The notes under the pieces are model-generated. The model did no database searches, was not told the DNA's origin, and saw only the letters and a program-made list of their open reading frames with translations. Below, in pieces: positions 20,164 to 33,499 of a stretch of DNA of 64,000 nt (positions within the stretch are counted from its first letter, which is position 1; each line of letters begins with the position of its first letter). Origin of the DNA: Irpex lacteus (lineage: Eukaryota; Basidiomycota; Agaricomycetes; Polyporales; Irpicaceae); NCBI GenBank assembly GCA_001986395.2, contig MQVO02000002.1, positions 2,976,001-3,040,000 on the forward strand, written 5' to 3'. Made by a program: the position numbers and the translations under genes.

Positions 20164-20804
20164 TCACCACTTTGTCTGGAAGAGAGATCAGTTCGTAGCT
20201 CTTTGTACTGGAAAGAACTGAGTTACGCACCTCCGGGTGCTTCTTAAATGCCTCGTACAGCTCACGGTTGAAAAAGCTGACCTCAGTTTCGTTCTCTACA
20301 ATCTACGTATGAGTCGCTGCACCTCTTTATACTGGACTGTGAAAACGTACCGAACCCAAGATCGGCTAACAATTTTGAATCATCGTCCAGTATCCAGTCG
20401 TCGTGATCGAGGTTAATGATCAAGTTCGTAGTCTAGTCGTCATGGGTTAGATTCAGCACGAGAGAAAACAACACATATGAACCTTACCTTTGAGCCATGG
20501 GCCTTTGTGTACAGCTTCATAGTATCGAGCTGCACGTTATGATACGGCTTCCATCCCGGCTGCGTCTTTATTGCTACGCACCATACTCAAAATCAACAAT
20601 TCTGCATAGCCATAGAATAATACCTAACATACCCTGTCGTGCAATATCCTTCAACTGTCCAACGGTAGTAGTCTCGCAATTGATGTTATGCAGGATCAGA
20701 TGCTTCTCCGTCCGGAACTCGAAGGACTTGACGATCCTGACGGTCAGCGTCGCCTGCGTGCGGGGGACTGCCTCGTTTGTGAGTACTTCAGTTTCAGTCG
20801 ACAT
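20164..20804 (-). CDS. UPF0538 / C2orf76-like protein
   Basis: Small conserved eukaryotic protein of unknown role. Exon 1 reads MSTETEVLTNEAVPRTQ, then TLTVRIVKSFEFRTEKHLI, the family's beta-strand opening, and GQLKDIARQ. Later exons give YHNVQLDTMKLYTKAHGSKT, NLIINLDHDDWILDDDSKLL and GIENETEVSFFNRELYEAFK. These match the C2orf76 order: a K-x-x-H-x-x-K-T-like segment, then an aspartate-rich loop, then TEVxFF. I end it as HPEW-stop through an intron after HPE (GTGCGT...ACAAAG), because relatives end in a Trp. Reading on would add an unconserved tail. About 115 residues, likely a ubiquitin-like fold. Confidence 0.8.
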
Positions 20805-21545
20805 GCTCGTGAATGTAGTGGGTTGGGGTGGATAATGGGGATTTGATGGGTTTATGGTCGTGGAGGTTGTGCAGTTGGAATTTGGGCGAATCTTCGAGCT
20901 GCCAGTTGTCGGATCCGGATCTGGGTAAAAGTAGACTTTTGATTTATCGGCCGCATTGCGAATATTAATCTCAAGGGTGTTGCACTGGTGTTGAACGGTG
21001 GATGTCAAAGGTCGTGTGAGACAGTTGGTTACTTGTGTAGAAGAGGTAATTATAGCTGGTGGTGAGAGGTGCCTGGGGATACTTCGGATTGTCGATGCTT
21101 ACTGGTAAGTAAAGTTTGTTACCGTGCTATACCTTTCGGATACAGAGCCGCCCGTCCATAACAAAATATATTTACTCCTTCTATACAACTTCCGAAGCCC
21201 CGTAATAAATGGAAGAAGTGGACGATCGGCAAGAACTGACGCAAGAGCACTTCTTCAAATTGTACCACCACCGCGGATCAATGACATCCGTCTTTCCCAA
21301 CGGCAAGCCCTTTCGGCCACTGGTCGTCGTATCTTCTTGGCCAGCGCAGGCTCAGAGCGGTCAAACAAGTGCACACCCATGATCTAGCCAGCCCGAGGTT
21401 TTCCCGCATCCTGCGCCAGTCTCCTGCCCGGAAATATCGCTTTAGGTCATCAAAACACATATAAGTATGCCGTGAGACACAACAGTGGTTGTGTTTCTCC
21501 CCACATACCCCAGCTCGAGTACTTACGGCGGCCAAGACGAGTGCG
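20805..21545. other. Divergent intergenic region, UPF0538 gene / beta-glucosidase gene
   Basis: Holds both promoters. ORFs at 21124-21387 (plus) and 21278-21646 (minus) overlap each other and show no domain. Nothing else is evident. Confidence 0.45.
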
Positions 21546-24500
21546 ATGTCCCAAGAATTCTTGAATGCAAGTATTCCGGAGCTTGTGAAGCTGTTGACGA
21601 CAGATGAGAAGATTGCTTTACTCGGGGCACCTAACTGGTGGAACACCTCTGCTATCCCAAGGCTGGGAATACCGGCCGTGCGTATGAGCGATGGTCCAAA
21701 TGTGAGTCATTTGTTCTATCCTAGCGTCATTCACTGAGGTAACCACTATTTCAGGGTGTACGAGGATCGTCTCATTTCGTGCCCACGCCCGCACAATGTC
21801 TACCGGTTAGTAGGACGGAATATTATCTGGTCTTGCTTAAATCTCACTGCAAACGAGCAGTGTGCGACGTCTCTGGCGTCGACCTTCGACACAGAACTCA
21901 TACACGAAGTTGGTGCGCTGCTTGCCGCTGAGGCCAAGATCAAGTCTTCCGTCATCTTGCTCGCGCCTACTTGTAACATACAGCGAACGCCGCTCGGAGG
22001 GCGCGCTTTCGAATCTTTCTCAGAGGACCCCCATTTGTCCGGTATGTCTTGTCAGTTGGTGTACAACTCGATATATTTGAAGCTTATAACGATTCCTAGG
22101 AATTATCGCTGCCGCCTATGTAAACGGCCTGCAGGCTAACGGGGTTGCTGCGACCATCAAGCATTTCGTAGGCAATGACCAAGAGCACGAGAGGACCGCC
22201 GCAGACTCCATCATATCCGACCGTGCTTTACGCGAAATATACCTGTACCCGTGCGCATGCGATTGACTGACCCTTTGCCTTGTCATTGTCTTGAACCAGC
22301 GCGTTATAGGTTCATGCTTGCCCAGAAGTTGGCCAGCCCGTGGGCTTACATGACTTCGTACGCAATCGAGTTATATACCATGTGTAAAGGTATCTGATGG
22401 TGTTGTCGTTCAGTTACGGCCGTTTGAACGGGGTACATACTTCGGAGAACAAATGGCTTATCAATGACCTCCTCCGCAAAGAGTGGGGATTTGACGGCGT
22501 TGTTATCAGTGACTGGTAATTACTTCTCTCTCTACCACATGCCATTGTTGCTTATGCTCATTTTTCTCAGGTACGGTACATATAGTGTCGACCTCGCCAT
22601 CAACGCCGGCATGGAATTAGAGATGCCAGGGCCACCTCGCTGGCGCACGCCTCTTCTAGTCAACCACATGCTCAGCTGTCAAAAGATCCTTCCCTCGACT
22701 TTAAACGAGCGCGTCACCACCTTACTCGAGTTTGTACAGCGCCAGGCTAGGCGAAATCCTGAAGTCGTATTCGGCGATGGGAAGGAGCGTTCTCGCGACA
22801 GCGAGGTAACTAGGCGGTTCACTCGAAAATTAGCCGCGGATGGGATGGTTTTGTTGAAGAACGATGGTCCTGTGCTCCCTTTGACGCCTGGCAAGGTGAA
22901 GAAGGTTGCTATTATTGGGCCTAATGCGAAAGAGCGAATTATCTCTGGCGGAGGATCGGCACAGTTGAAGGCTAGCTATGTCGTTTCTCCGTACGAGGGC
23001 CTCATTGCGAATGCACCGGAGGGCATCGAGTTCGATTATACGGTTGGATGTTACGGTCAGCAGACGCGTGTATACCGGTCTGACATAGTTATTAACCGTC
23101 TTTTTCACAGCACACAAGTATCTACCAACCTTGGAGAACAACCTGACGACGGAAGACGGCAGACCTGGTTGGACGTGCAGTTTCTACAAACACGACTCGA
23201 ACGAGAATCCTATAGGCGACTCGGTCGCGAACTTTGTCTTGCAGGATACTCGCGTGAAGCTCAATGACTTCCTGCCCGCCGGTCTCACTCCCAATTGGAC
23301 TATCAAGCTGAACGGGAAACTCGTGTTCGATAAGACTGCGGATTATGAACTCGGTCTTACCGTCGCTGGACGGGCGAAGTTGTTCGTGAATGGGGAGTTG
23401 GCCATCGATAACTGGACAAAGCAGCGGCCCGGAGAATTCTTCTACGGGTACGTTGGTTTTTGTACGTCATCGTCGACCTTGTTGACGTTCCTTCAAACAG
23501 TCAGGGTACCGTGGAGGAGAAAACAGTGATTAGACTTGAAGCTGGAAAGTCTGTCGATGTACGCGTTGAGTATACCAATACGAAGCCACCAGAAGGCCCA
23601 GAATCAGATCGTTCGCAGCCTGCACTGATGCGTGGTGTGGTAAGGATATCGCTGGCTATTATACTGAAAGATTTGTCTGAGTTACTGGTATGCAGCGCTT
23701 GGGGGGATGCGAGAAGATCGACGCGGACAAGGCCATCGAGGACGCCGTCACTATTGCAGCCAAGTCGGATGCAGTCGTTGTCGTTGTCGGCTTGTCGCCG
23801 GAATGGGAGGCTGAAGGGTTCGACAGACCCACCCTGGATATGCCTGGGCGACAGAACGAACTGATTGCCCGGCTCGGCAAAGCGAACCCCAACACCGTGG
23901 TTTGTCTACAGGCCGTGAGTCCGTGGAAAACACTTGGAGATGCGACGACGACGAACTGATTAGTCTTGCAGGGATCTGCTGTCGCCATGCCATGGGTCGA
24001 CGATGTCAACGGTATCATACAAGCCTGGTACTCGGGTAATGAAGTCGGAAACGCTCTGGCGGATGTTATCTATGGCAATGTCAACCCGTCTGGCCGTCTT
24101 GCTCTGACTCTTCCCGAACGCGAACAGGATATCCCTGCATACCTGAATACGCGTAGTGAAAATGGGAAGATCTATTATCGAGAGGACCTGTTTGTTGGAT
24201 ACAAGTGGTACCAGGCAAGAGGTATCAAACCACTCTTCCCTTTCGGGTGAGTAGCTTGAATGCTTGCGTGGATATCCAAAGTGTTGATTCCTGGTTCAGC
24301 CATGGCTTGTCGTACACGAGCTTCTCGTTCTCGGACCTGGCTATATCTGCTGTGGCACCTCAGAATTCAGCCTTCGGCGTGGATGTCTCGGTTACTGTGA
24401 CGAACACAGGGTCTACTCCAGGCTCTGAGGTTGTCCAGGTCTATATCACTAACCCCGAAAGCGGATTGACCACACCCAAGCTACAGCTGCGCGGATTCGC

Positions 24501-24705
24501 CAAGGTGAAGGACCTATCTCCTGGAGCTTCGTCTGCTGTGACTATTCACCTCGATAAGTATGCTGTTTCGTATTGGGATGTGACGAGGAATGCCTGGAAG
24601 GCCGACATTGGAAACTATCGGGTCTTGGTTGGGAGAAGCAGTTACGATATAGTTTTGGAAGGAGAGTTCGAGGTCAAGACACCTTTCATATGGACTGGCT
24701 TGTAG
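21546..24705 (+). CDS. GH3 beta-glucosidase with PA14 insert, intracellular type
   Basis: Releases glucose from the non-reducing end of cello-oligosaccharides and other beta-glucosides. Seen in order: [39 protein letters not shown] and [12 protein letters not shown]. The nucleophile region is [15 protein letters not shown] (the Asp of SDW). A PA14 lectin-like insert follows (about 23150-23520, [12 protein letters not shown] to [19 protein letters not shown]). The second catalytic subdomain has [19 protein letters not shown], then [14 protein letters not shown] and [14 protein letters not shown] fibronectin-III-like end with [11 protein letters not shown] completes it. The start [10 protein letters not shown] has no signal peptide, placing it with the intracellular beta-glucosidases of wood-decay fungi. 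At least eight introns. Length about 840-870 residues. No break is seen. Confidence 0.92.
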
Positions 24706-24939
24706 GATTTTTTGGGAAAAAATTAGGCATCTAAGTGTAGAGTTCAGTTTCATGATGATGATAATCATGCACTCGTATCTACGCTATTTCTGAGTTTGTG
24801 ATCATCATGACACTGAGCGTCTGCTACTTCGTCTACGGTGATCGTGCGAATTTCGAGGCCAAATGCGGGGAACATAGCCTGCCCATAATATCTGCATCGT
24901 TACAGCAGGCACCTGGTATTCCTCCGTCCACCGACCGCT

Positions 24940-27900
24940 ATGGCGGAAAACATATACAGCAAGGGTACCCAGGTGTGGTTCCCTGACAAGGACCTCAGCT
25001 GGATATCTGGCGAGGTTACGTCGGTCACGAGGAATGCAGACGACACTGTCAAGCTGGTATTTGTCGACGAACGCGGCAAGGTAATGTTTCGACTTCACGC
25101 CGAGTGCAATCCCCAGCTCACTCGCCGATCCTTGCACAATTTGTGTGCCGGCATGTAGGAAATAACGATAAACACCACTGTGAAGGAGATCAAGGACGGC
25201 AGAGAAGACCTACCCCCTCTACGTAACCCTCCATTGCTCGAAACCGCTGATGATTTGGCCACTTTGTCACATCTAAATGAGCCTTCAGGTGCGTCACGAG
25301 CTGGGAACTCGTGAGGATAGCTGAACTAATACTGGAATATTTAAGTGCTGCACACGATCCGGAATCGCTATGCCCAACACAGTATATACACGTATAGCGG
25401 TATTGTGCTGATAGCCGTCAATCCTTTCCAACGCGTCACTCTTTATGGGCCGGAAGTCATTCAGGCGTATAGTGGGAGGAAGAGGGGGGAGCTTGAGCCG
25501 CATTTGTTTGCTATTGCTGAGGACGCGTACACCGCCATGAGTAGAGATGGGACGGGTCAGACTATCATTGTGTCGGGAGAGAGGTGCGTCAGCTATGCTA
25601 TTACTACATTGACATTGGAGGATTGATGGGAAGCGTCATGCAACGTCTAGTGGTGCGGGAAAGACAGAATCTGCGAAGTTTATCATGCGATATATTGCAT
25701 CTGTCAACCCCCCTGGGTCCGAAGGCAAGATGAAGACGAAGGCGTCGCTGGACGAGTCCAGTGAAGTCGAGCGACAGATCCTTGCTACGAACCCCGTCCT
25801 GGAAGCCTTTGGTAACGCAAAGACGACGCGTAACGATAACTCATCCCGTTTCGGTAAATACATCCAGGTCAGTCGAAACCAAAGATACAGTCTTCAATGC
25901 TGACACGGCCTCCCTAGATTCTCTTTGATGGAAAGCAAGAGATTGTCGGCGCACGAATTCGAACGTATCTGTTGGAACGCTCTCGTGTTGTCTTCCAGCC
26001 GCTTACGGAGCGAAACTACCACATCTTCTATCAGCTATGCGCGGGTGCCCCGCTCAAAGAGCGGAAAGATCTCGTTCTCGACACCGACGTCTCAAAGTTC
26101 CACTACCTAAAGCAAGGTGGCCCGCAATCAACGCCGATTAACGGTGTAGATGATGCCGAAGAGTTCAGAACGACCCAGACGGCGCTGTCGACGATAGGTA
26201 TCGGTATCGAGAAGCAATGGGCGGTGTTCAAACTTCTGGCGGCTCTTCTGCATCTCGGAAACATCAAGATCATCCAAATGCGCAACGACAGTAATATCGA
26301 CGACACGGATCCTGCTCTTCAGACTTCGACGCTTTTCCTTGGGGTGCCTCTTGCTGATTTTAAGAAGTGGACGGTCAAGAAGCAGATTACGACGCGCTCC
26401 GAAAAGATCGTCACTTCACTCAATTCGGCCCAGGCTCTCGCTGTTCGTGATAGTGTGGCGAAGTTTGTCTATGCATGTCTGTTCGAATGGCTGGTGGCTA
26501 TCGTCAATGAGAGTTTAGCCGGCGAAAATGGTGAAGCTGCCGAAAGAGCGGAGATGTTTATTGGTGTACTTGATATCTACGGTTTCGAGCACTTCAAGAA
26601 GGTACCTATCATTTCGGACTGATCGCTATCGCATGTCTTATATTGACTGCCACCGCTTCTAGAACTCGTTCGAGCAGTTCAGCATCAATTACGCCAACGA
26701 AAAGCTCCAACAGGAGGTACGAAGTACTGCAGCCTGGAATCATAATGCCGCTGAACTGTCTCCCTTGTAGTTCAACGCGCACGTGTTTAAGCTAGAACAA
26801 GAGGAATACGTTCGGGAGAAGATTAACTGGACATTCATTGATTTCTCGGACAATCAGCCTTGTATTGACGTCATCGAGAGCAGGCTGGGTGTTTTGGCAC
26901 TGCTAGATGAGGAGTCTCGTTTACCTGCAGGCACAGACACGTCGTTCCTTACCAAGTTGAATAACCAATTGGACAAACCGGAGAACAAGAATGTTTTCAA
27001 GAAGCCTCGTTTCGGGAACACCGCGTTTACGATTGCACACTACGCTCTCGATGTCACATACGAGGTGGAAGGTTTCTTGGAGAAGAATCGTGATACGGTA
27101 CCGGACGAACATATGGCTTTACTCCAGGGTACGAAGAACGCTTTCCTTAAGGAGGTTCTCGATGCTGCATTTGCAGCGACAAAGCCAGCAGACGCCCCGC
27201 CTGCGTCCCCTACGGTATCCGAAACCAGCTCCAAGCGGCAGTCTATCATTCCCGATCCTGGCAGAGTCTCACTCATGTCGCAGGCAACTGCAGGACCGAA
27301 GAAACCGGGAGCAGTGGCACGAAAACCGACACAGGCCTCCATCTTCAAGGCCTCTCTGAACAGCCTCATGGAGACTCTGGGTATGACGAACGTCCACTAC
27401 ATCCGTTGTATCAAGCCCAACGAGCAGAAGAAGGCTTGGGAGTTCACTCCATCACAGGTTCTGGGGCAGTTACGCGCTTGCGGTGTTCTTGAGACCATCC
27501 GTATCAGTTGTGCAGGTTACCCTACACGTTGGACATACGAAGAGTTTGCAGAGCGGTATGTGTGCTGTAGCTAGCTTTCCGTATACCGCTAACCAATATT
27601 TGTAGATATTACATGCTGGTGAACTCGAGCGAGTGGGCTCCTATGATCCAGAACCTCGAGTTGCAGCCACTCTGTAACTTGATTTTGGAGAGAACTATCA
27701 ACGACCCCGACAAGTACCAGTCGGGTCTCACCAAGATCTTCTTCCGAGCTGGCATGTTGGCTGCCCTTGAGTCGCTTCGGTCAGAACGTTTGAACGCGTT
27801 GGTGACGATCGTACAGAAGAACATGAGACGAAAGATGGCGGTCAAGAAATACCAGGAGCTACGGAAGGCCACTATCAAGATTCAGACATGGTGGCGCGGC

Positions 27901-30551
27901 ATCATGGCTCGCAAGTTCGTCGAAGGAGTACGGAGGACTGTCGCCGCGACTCGTCTTCAGACTGCATGCCGCAGATTTACGCAGCGGCGTCGGTTCCTTG
28001 ATGTTCGCAACGCAGTCGTGCGCTTCCAGAGTCGTGAGTTCGCTTTCTTTGACTTCGTCGTGCGAAATGTGAAATGACTCCGTGTTCAGGTGTTCGTGGA
28101 GCTCAGGCTCGTCGCATGTACAAGGATGCCCGTCAAGCTCATGCAGTAACCACTCTGCAGAGCCTGCTACGTGGACTGTGAGCCCTTTCTTTGCCTCACT
28201 AGCTGACGTTACTGATGTCCTTTTAGCATGGTCCGACGCACATTCCGTTCGGATGTCAAGCACGTTATCTACTTGCAATCTTGCATCCGTCGCCGCTTGG
28301 CTCGCAAAGAGCTGAAGGCTTTGAAGGCGGAGGCTCGCTCAGTCTCTAAGTTCAAGGAAATCTCGTACCGCTTGGAGAACAAGGTCGTCGAGTTGACTCA
28401 GTCGCTGCAGAAACGTACAGAGGAGAAGAAGGGCCTTGAGGTGCAGGTTCGACAACTTGAGCAGCAGCTTCAGACCATGACCGCTCGTCACGAGGATGCA
28501 GAGTCGCGTGCTAAACAGGCGCAGGCCGGTCTGCAAGAGTCACAAGCTCAACTTGCTGAACGCGATGAGCTTCTTGTCAAGAAGGCTGAGATAGAGAGGC
28601 AGTTGGAGGAGGCCTTGGCACGAGCGGCGGAGAAGGAAGAGACGATTGCGAAACTCACGAGCGATGTCACACGGCAGGCCGCTGAACTCGAGGCTCGTCA
28701 GAAAGCCATCGACACAGTTCCCGTTCGCAATGCCGACGACAGTTCTGTCATCCTCACTCTCAAGAACGAGGTTAGCAGCCTGCGGGAGCAACTCAACAGA
28801 GCCAATGCTTTGAACGCGCTCGGCGGCAAGTCAGCAAGACTGGAGCCTGTGTCCCCTACATTCGCACCGAACTTGCGCATTGGCGAACCCAACAATGCTT
28901 CTTCCGGAGCTGCAAACGGCAGCACCACAGTTTCCACGGGCCGTAGTCATCAGCGCAGACACAGTTCTGCTGGTATCTACGCTATCTCGCCCTCAGAAAA
29001 TCGCACGTCTGCAGACGAACTCATGATGCTTGCTAAGCGGAGCCAAGCCGCTAATCCTCGTGCAGTATCCGTAGCCTACAACGCTGAAGACGGTCTCCCT
29101 CGCTTCCGTGGAAGTGGCCTCAATGATATCTACGACGACCCCGCCGAAGAAAAGATTCGCCTCATGCAGGATGCCCGTCGTTTGGACGAGGATGTCCTCG
29201 ACGGCCTCATCCGTGGCCTCAAGATCCCTCCGATCAGCGCCACGAATACCTCAGTCGTCAAGGAGGTTCTTTTCCCCGCGAACCTTATCAGCCTCATTAC
29301 GAACGAGATGTGGAAGTATGGTCTCATTCAGGAGAGCGAACGATTCCTCGCCAACGTCATGCAAACCGTCCAGACCCACGTCATGGTACGTATTTGTTCC
29401 TTCCCAGGTATATAGACCCTCACATCTTTTACAGTCTTTCACTGGCGAGGACGCGATACAGCCTGGTATCTTCTGGCTATCCAACGTTCACGAGATGCTC
29501 TCATTTATCTGTGTGGCGGAGAGCGACATGCTGCAAGGGATCGGCCCAGGCGAAGAAAACGCGGTCAGACCTTTCGAATGGGAGGACTATGAGCGCCTTG
29601 TCTCGGTCGTCAAGCATGACCTGGACAGTCTGGAATACAACATCTACCACACCTGGATGTCGGAGACGAAGAAGAGGCTATCGAAGATGGTGATCCCTGC
29701 TCTCATCGAGAGTCAGTCGCTGCCCGGGTTCACAACGAGCGACGGCGGAGGCAGGTTCTTCAACCGGCTCATGAACTCCAACACGCAGCCCGCCTTCAGC
29801 ATGGACGATATTCTTAACTTGCTCAACAAGGTGTGGCGTAGCCTGAAGAGCTACTATATGGAGGAATCTGTTGTGCACCAGGTCATTACGGAGCTCCTCA
29901 AGCTGATCGGTGTGACGAGTTTCAACGACCTGCTCATGAGACGCAACTTCTCATCATGGAAGCGCGGTATGTGTTTATGCCTCCAGATTCACTCTCACCA
30001 CTTACGCGGACTGCTTAGCTATGCAAATACAATACAACATCACACGTATTGAGGAGTGGTGCAAGTCCCACGATATGCCCGAGGGTACTCTTCAGCTAGA
30101 ACACTTGATGCAGGCCACCAAGTTGCTACAGTTGAAGAAGGTTAGTACTGTACTCACCGCTTATCGAACTCTTGCTGACGTTTGCATCAGTCGACTGCCG
30201 CCGATATAGAGATCATTTATGATGTTTGCTGGATGTTGACACCGAGTCAGATCCAGAGGATGTGTACCAACTACTATGTCGCGGACTACGAGGTATGTGT
30301 TACATCTTCAAGCAACGAGGCGTTCATAGCTAATTCACTCGCAGTCACCGATATCCCCCGAGATCCTACGCGTAGTAGCTTCTCGTGTGAATGCTAACGA
30401 CCGTAATGATCATCTGCTTCTTCCACCAGAGCTGGACGAAGTCGGAGGTTACGAACTGCCCTTGCCACGCGAGGTTTCCGGATTAGAGACTTATGTACCT
30501 GCGTACTTGAATGTACCGCACCTTCGTAGGTTAGCTGCTTTGGTAGTATAG
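24940..30551 (+). CDS. MYO2: Class V myosin heavy chain (MYO2-like)
   Basis: Actin motor for polarised transport of secretory vesicles, vacuoles and other cargo to hyphal tips. Seen: an SH3-like start with [15 protein letters not shown] and the P-loop [12 protein letters not shown], which is split by an intron between the two bases and last base of its Ser codon. [19 protein letters not shown] is switch I, followed by DIYGFEHF and [11 protein letters not shown] neck of about six IQ motifs follows ([26 protein letters not shown]). A coiled coil occupies about 28350-28790. The C-terminal cargo-binding dilute domain (about 29450-30480) includes [18 protein letters not shown] and [17 protein letters not shown]. 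About 1,600 residues, usual for the class. Start [14 protein letters not shown]; stop TAG at 30549-30551. Confidence 0.94.
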
Positions 30552-33499
30552 GATCTCCTGTATCCGCTGTCTTCGTTGTTTGTGTTGGGTTCCAGCTGCT
30601 TTACTAGCATTTGTAGTTTAGATTGTCTAATTTGCTTCCCATCGGATGAATACCACGATATATATTGGACTGCGTTCATCTCTCCGAGAGGTCCGATTTT
30701 ATTTAGCGCCTACAAGATCTGATCACAGATCAAAACTTCCCAAAGGGGCAGTTCAACGCGCTCACGTGCCACTGCCAGCGACATTCGCGCGGGCGGCCGC
30801 TTGCGTCTTTCTCTCGTTCACCTTCATTGCGACTCCTCCCACCAGCTCTCGGCGGCAATCCTGCCTGCGATACTCGTCCAGTCGATGGCTATCAACGCTC
30901 CTAGCCCCTTGCTTCGGATTCAGTCGTTCTTTGGCCACCAGTACATTGCCACTTCAGCCAACTTCCTCTCACCCTCCAACCTGGGGTGCGATCTAACCTA
31001 AGTGCAAACGCGGCAGTCGCGTGTCTTCACTCGCCTTGTGGGCTGTTGCTGGTGCTGGGACATGCTACGAGCAACTGGCATGCGGTGCGCTTCTTATATC
31101 TTGCTTAGACTGTGACACTCTTGGAGGATGTGGCATTCGTCTTGCGTCAAGCTGGAACATGTTTGGACATTCTACATCACCGTGACCCAGCTATCCACTG
31201 CAACTATCGTGCCTCCGGAAAGTGTTCAGCTCCCATGACTCAGCCCCTCTCCTCTCGATCATACACACAGATCTCTGCTAGTGCAGCCTCGGGAATCCCC
31301 AGTTGCTTGACGCGACGGGATGGCAGCGCCGGAACGCACGAGTATCCAATGGTCTGAGACGGTGTAGAGGCTATGGGAACTGGCACTAGAGGCACGTCGC
31401 GGGACCTGATATGCTTTGAGATTGTTGGGTAGTGATTAACGCACAGTCCTTATGTTCTATGCGAGATGCTCGTCGAAAGCAGGCAAACGCACAGGCCTCA
31501 TTTCTCGAGGTCGTTCGCCTGATGTTGCTCTGCCGTGGCCTCCTTGAAACTCAGTGTTGCTGTTCTAGCTTGGTTACGGGCGCACTACCAGCTCAGCGAC
31601 TCCCCACTCATACAAGGCACACACTGGACACCTTCGGCTGGAGTCTCTCGACTCACCCTCCCGAGCAGACTGTCAGGGTCATCATGCTCAACCCCGGCAA
31701 TATTTTACGTGTGTTATGCTTGCCGCAGGCCACTGCGTCTGTCCTAGCTACTTCTTCCCCGAAGTCTACTAGGCAGCGTATGTAGGGAGTCTGGAATCCG
31801 TAGAAGTCGCCGGCGTGCGCAGCGGAGCGAAACATACATGGCTACATGGCTCATATGTCACTGGTGGTTCAAAGCGGCGGCACACTGGATTCGAAGCGAT
31901 AAGGACGACACACAGACTGGCGATATTGTAAGCAGTGGTTCCTCGGGTTCAAGAGGATCGCAAATTGCGCAGGGGTGAACTGGGAAGCACTGTGCGGACA
32001 TGTCTAGTGCATCCCTCAACGATCTTGCTCTTTTATCACAGGAAGACTGGACGTCCACACACGCCGTGCGGTAGTATCTTGACTTCCACAACCTTTCTTA
32101 GCTTCAAATGGTACACTGACTTCCCGATCTTCTCGTATGTGGTACACGAGTCCAGCAACGCGGGACGGCTTGACTCTCGCGCTACTCTACGCCTCTACGT
32201 GTGTCTTTCCTTATGGGCTGGCTATTCTGGCGCCGCCGGGCTTTGTGGCTTGATCCATGATTTATTCCGCGAAGATACGTTCTAAAGGCTGCTTTGGTAA
32301 CGAACCAGCCGCTCTCCTCTAGCTCTGGCGACATGGGAAAGCTTGCTATCGATTCTGTGGCTTTGTGAACAGGGCGCTTTGTTCGACCCGGCAGGAACGG
32401 CTTCCCCTCGCATCCTTCCCTACTCCTTGCAAGTAGATTTCATTCCCTCGCATCTGGAAGTTCGCTCAAAGGCCGGAAGTCGCGGTTCAATGATTCCTCC
32501 TTCCATCGGTCGAAGTTGCGACTCCTGCGGGACGTTGCAACAGAGGTTCGTCCTCGAGTTCGACCGTGGTGACGGTCTGTTCACGCAGACTGGAAGTGTA
32601 ATCCACCGTGGCCCCGTGGTACCGGGTGGATGGAAAGGTGCCAGGCTGGATCTATCTACGTTATGGTTGTAGAAGGTGGGAAGTCGGACTTGTTGGTTAG
32701 AAGCGCTTTCGGATGCTTTCCACAGAGTTGGTGCAGGTGTCGCCAGAGTGATACGCACAGGGAGACGGTTCCTTGGCTCGTTTCATTGCTTTCTGCGGGG
32801 CGAGGAGCGGGATCCATTGTCACGGTCACGGGCGCGGTTGTTGCTGTGGTAGTTCGGGACATGGGGGCTCAAAAGGCACACGATATGCTAGGAGGAGCCT
32901 TGCCACCGTTGCATCAACAGGCGCGTGTATCGGAACCATGCGGGCGGGGATGAAGGAGGTTTGTCCGTATCCTTGGAGTGCAGGAGGTTGTGGCGGTGCC
33001 CTCCGAAGCCTTGAGCACTAGGAGGGTGCCAATGGAGCAGAAGTCAGGTGGAACTCGCGCGGGTTGAAGTCTCTTCGTGAGGCGGTGTGGATGCGAGGGA
33101 AAGCTGTTTGGCTTTCGAAAGTGCGCTGTGTACAGCCGTTTCGTACGGTGCTTTCAATTTTTGGAATTTTTACGATGCCTTCGTGGTGTCTTGTTTCTGT
33201 ATTTGTTGGGATGTGGTCAGGTATGAGCAGAGTAAGTGTTCAGTCACATCTACGATATGCTGCTGACATTTCTAAACAATATCTAGAAGATTACATTAGG
33301 CCTTCAGTAAGTGTCCTCCCGTGACGTTCAATCAATCGGTTAGCTGTCTGTGTTTCGTTTCGATGTTCCATTCCTACCAAGTCCAATTGGGCTACTACAG
33401 TTCTTGCGCGGTTATCCGGTTGATTCTGCATCGTATACCTGTTCGTACCAGTCCATATCCGTATACACAATCGAAAGCACTGTCAAGTTTCTACATAAC
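30552..33499. other. Large stretch without a supportable gene
   Basis: About 2.9 kb in an otherwise packed region. Many short ORFs occur on both strands and none carries a domain I know. The most protein-like pieces are 32343-32672 plus (ending RLDLSTLWL) and, opposite it, a minus-strand frame near 32530-32620 with TVTTVELEDEPLLQRP. They overlap, so at most one is real. No tRNA, terminal repeats or transposase motifs are seen. It could be a fast-evolving or decayed gene, a non-coding RNA, or spacer. Confidence 0.4.
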
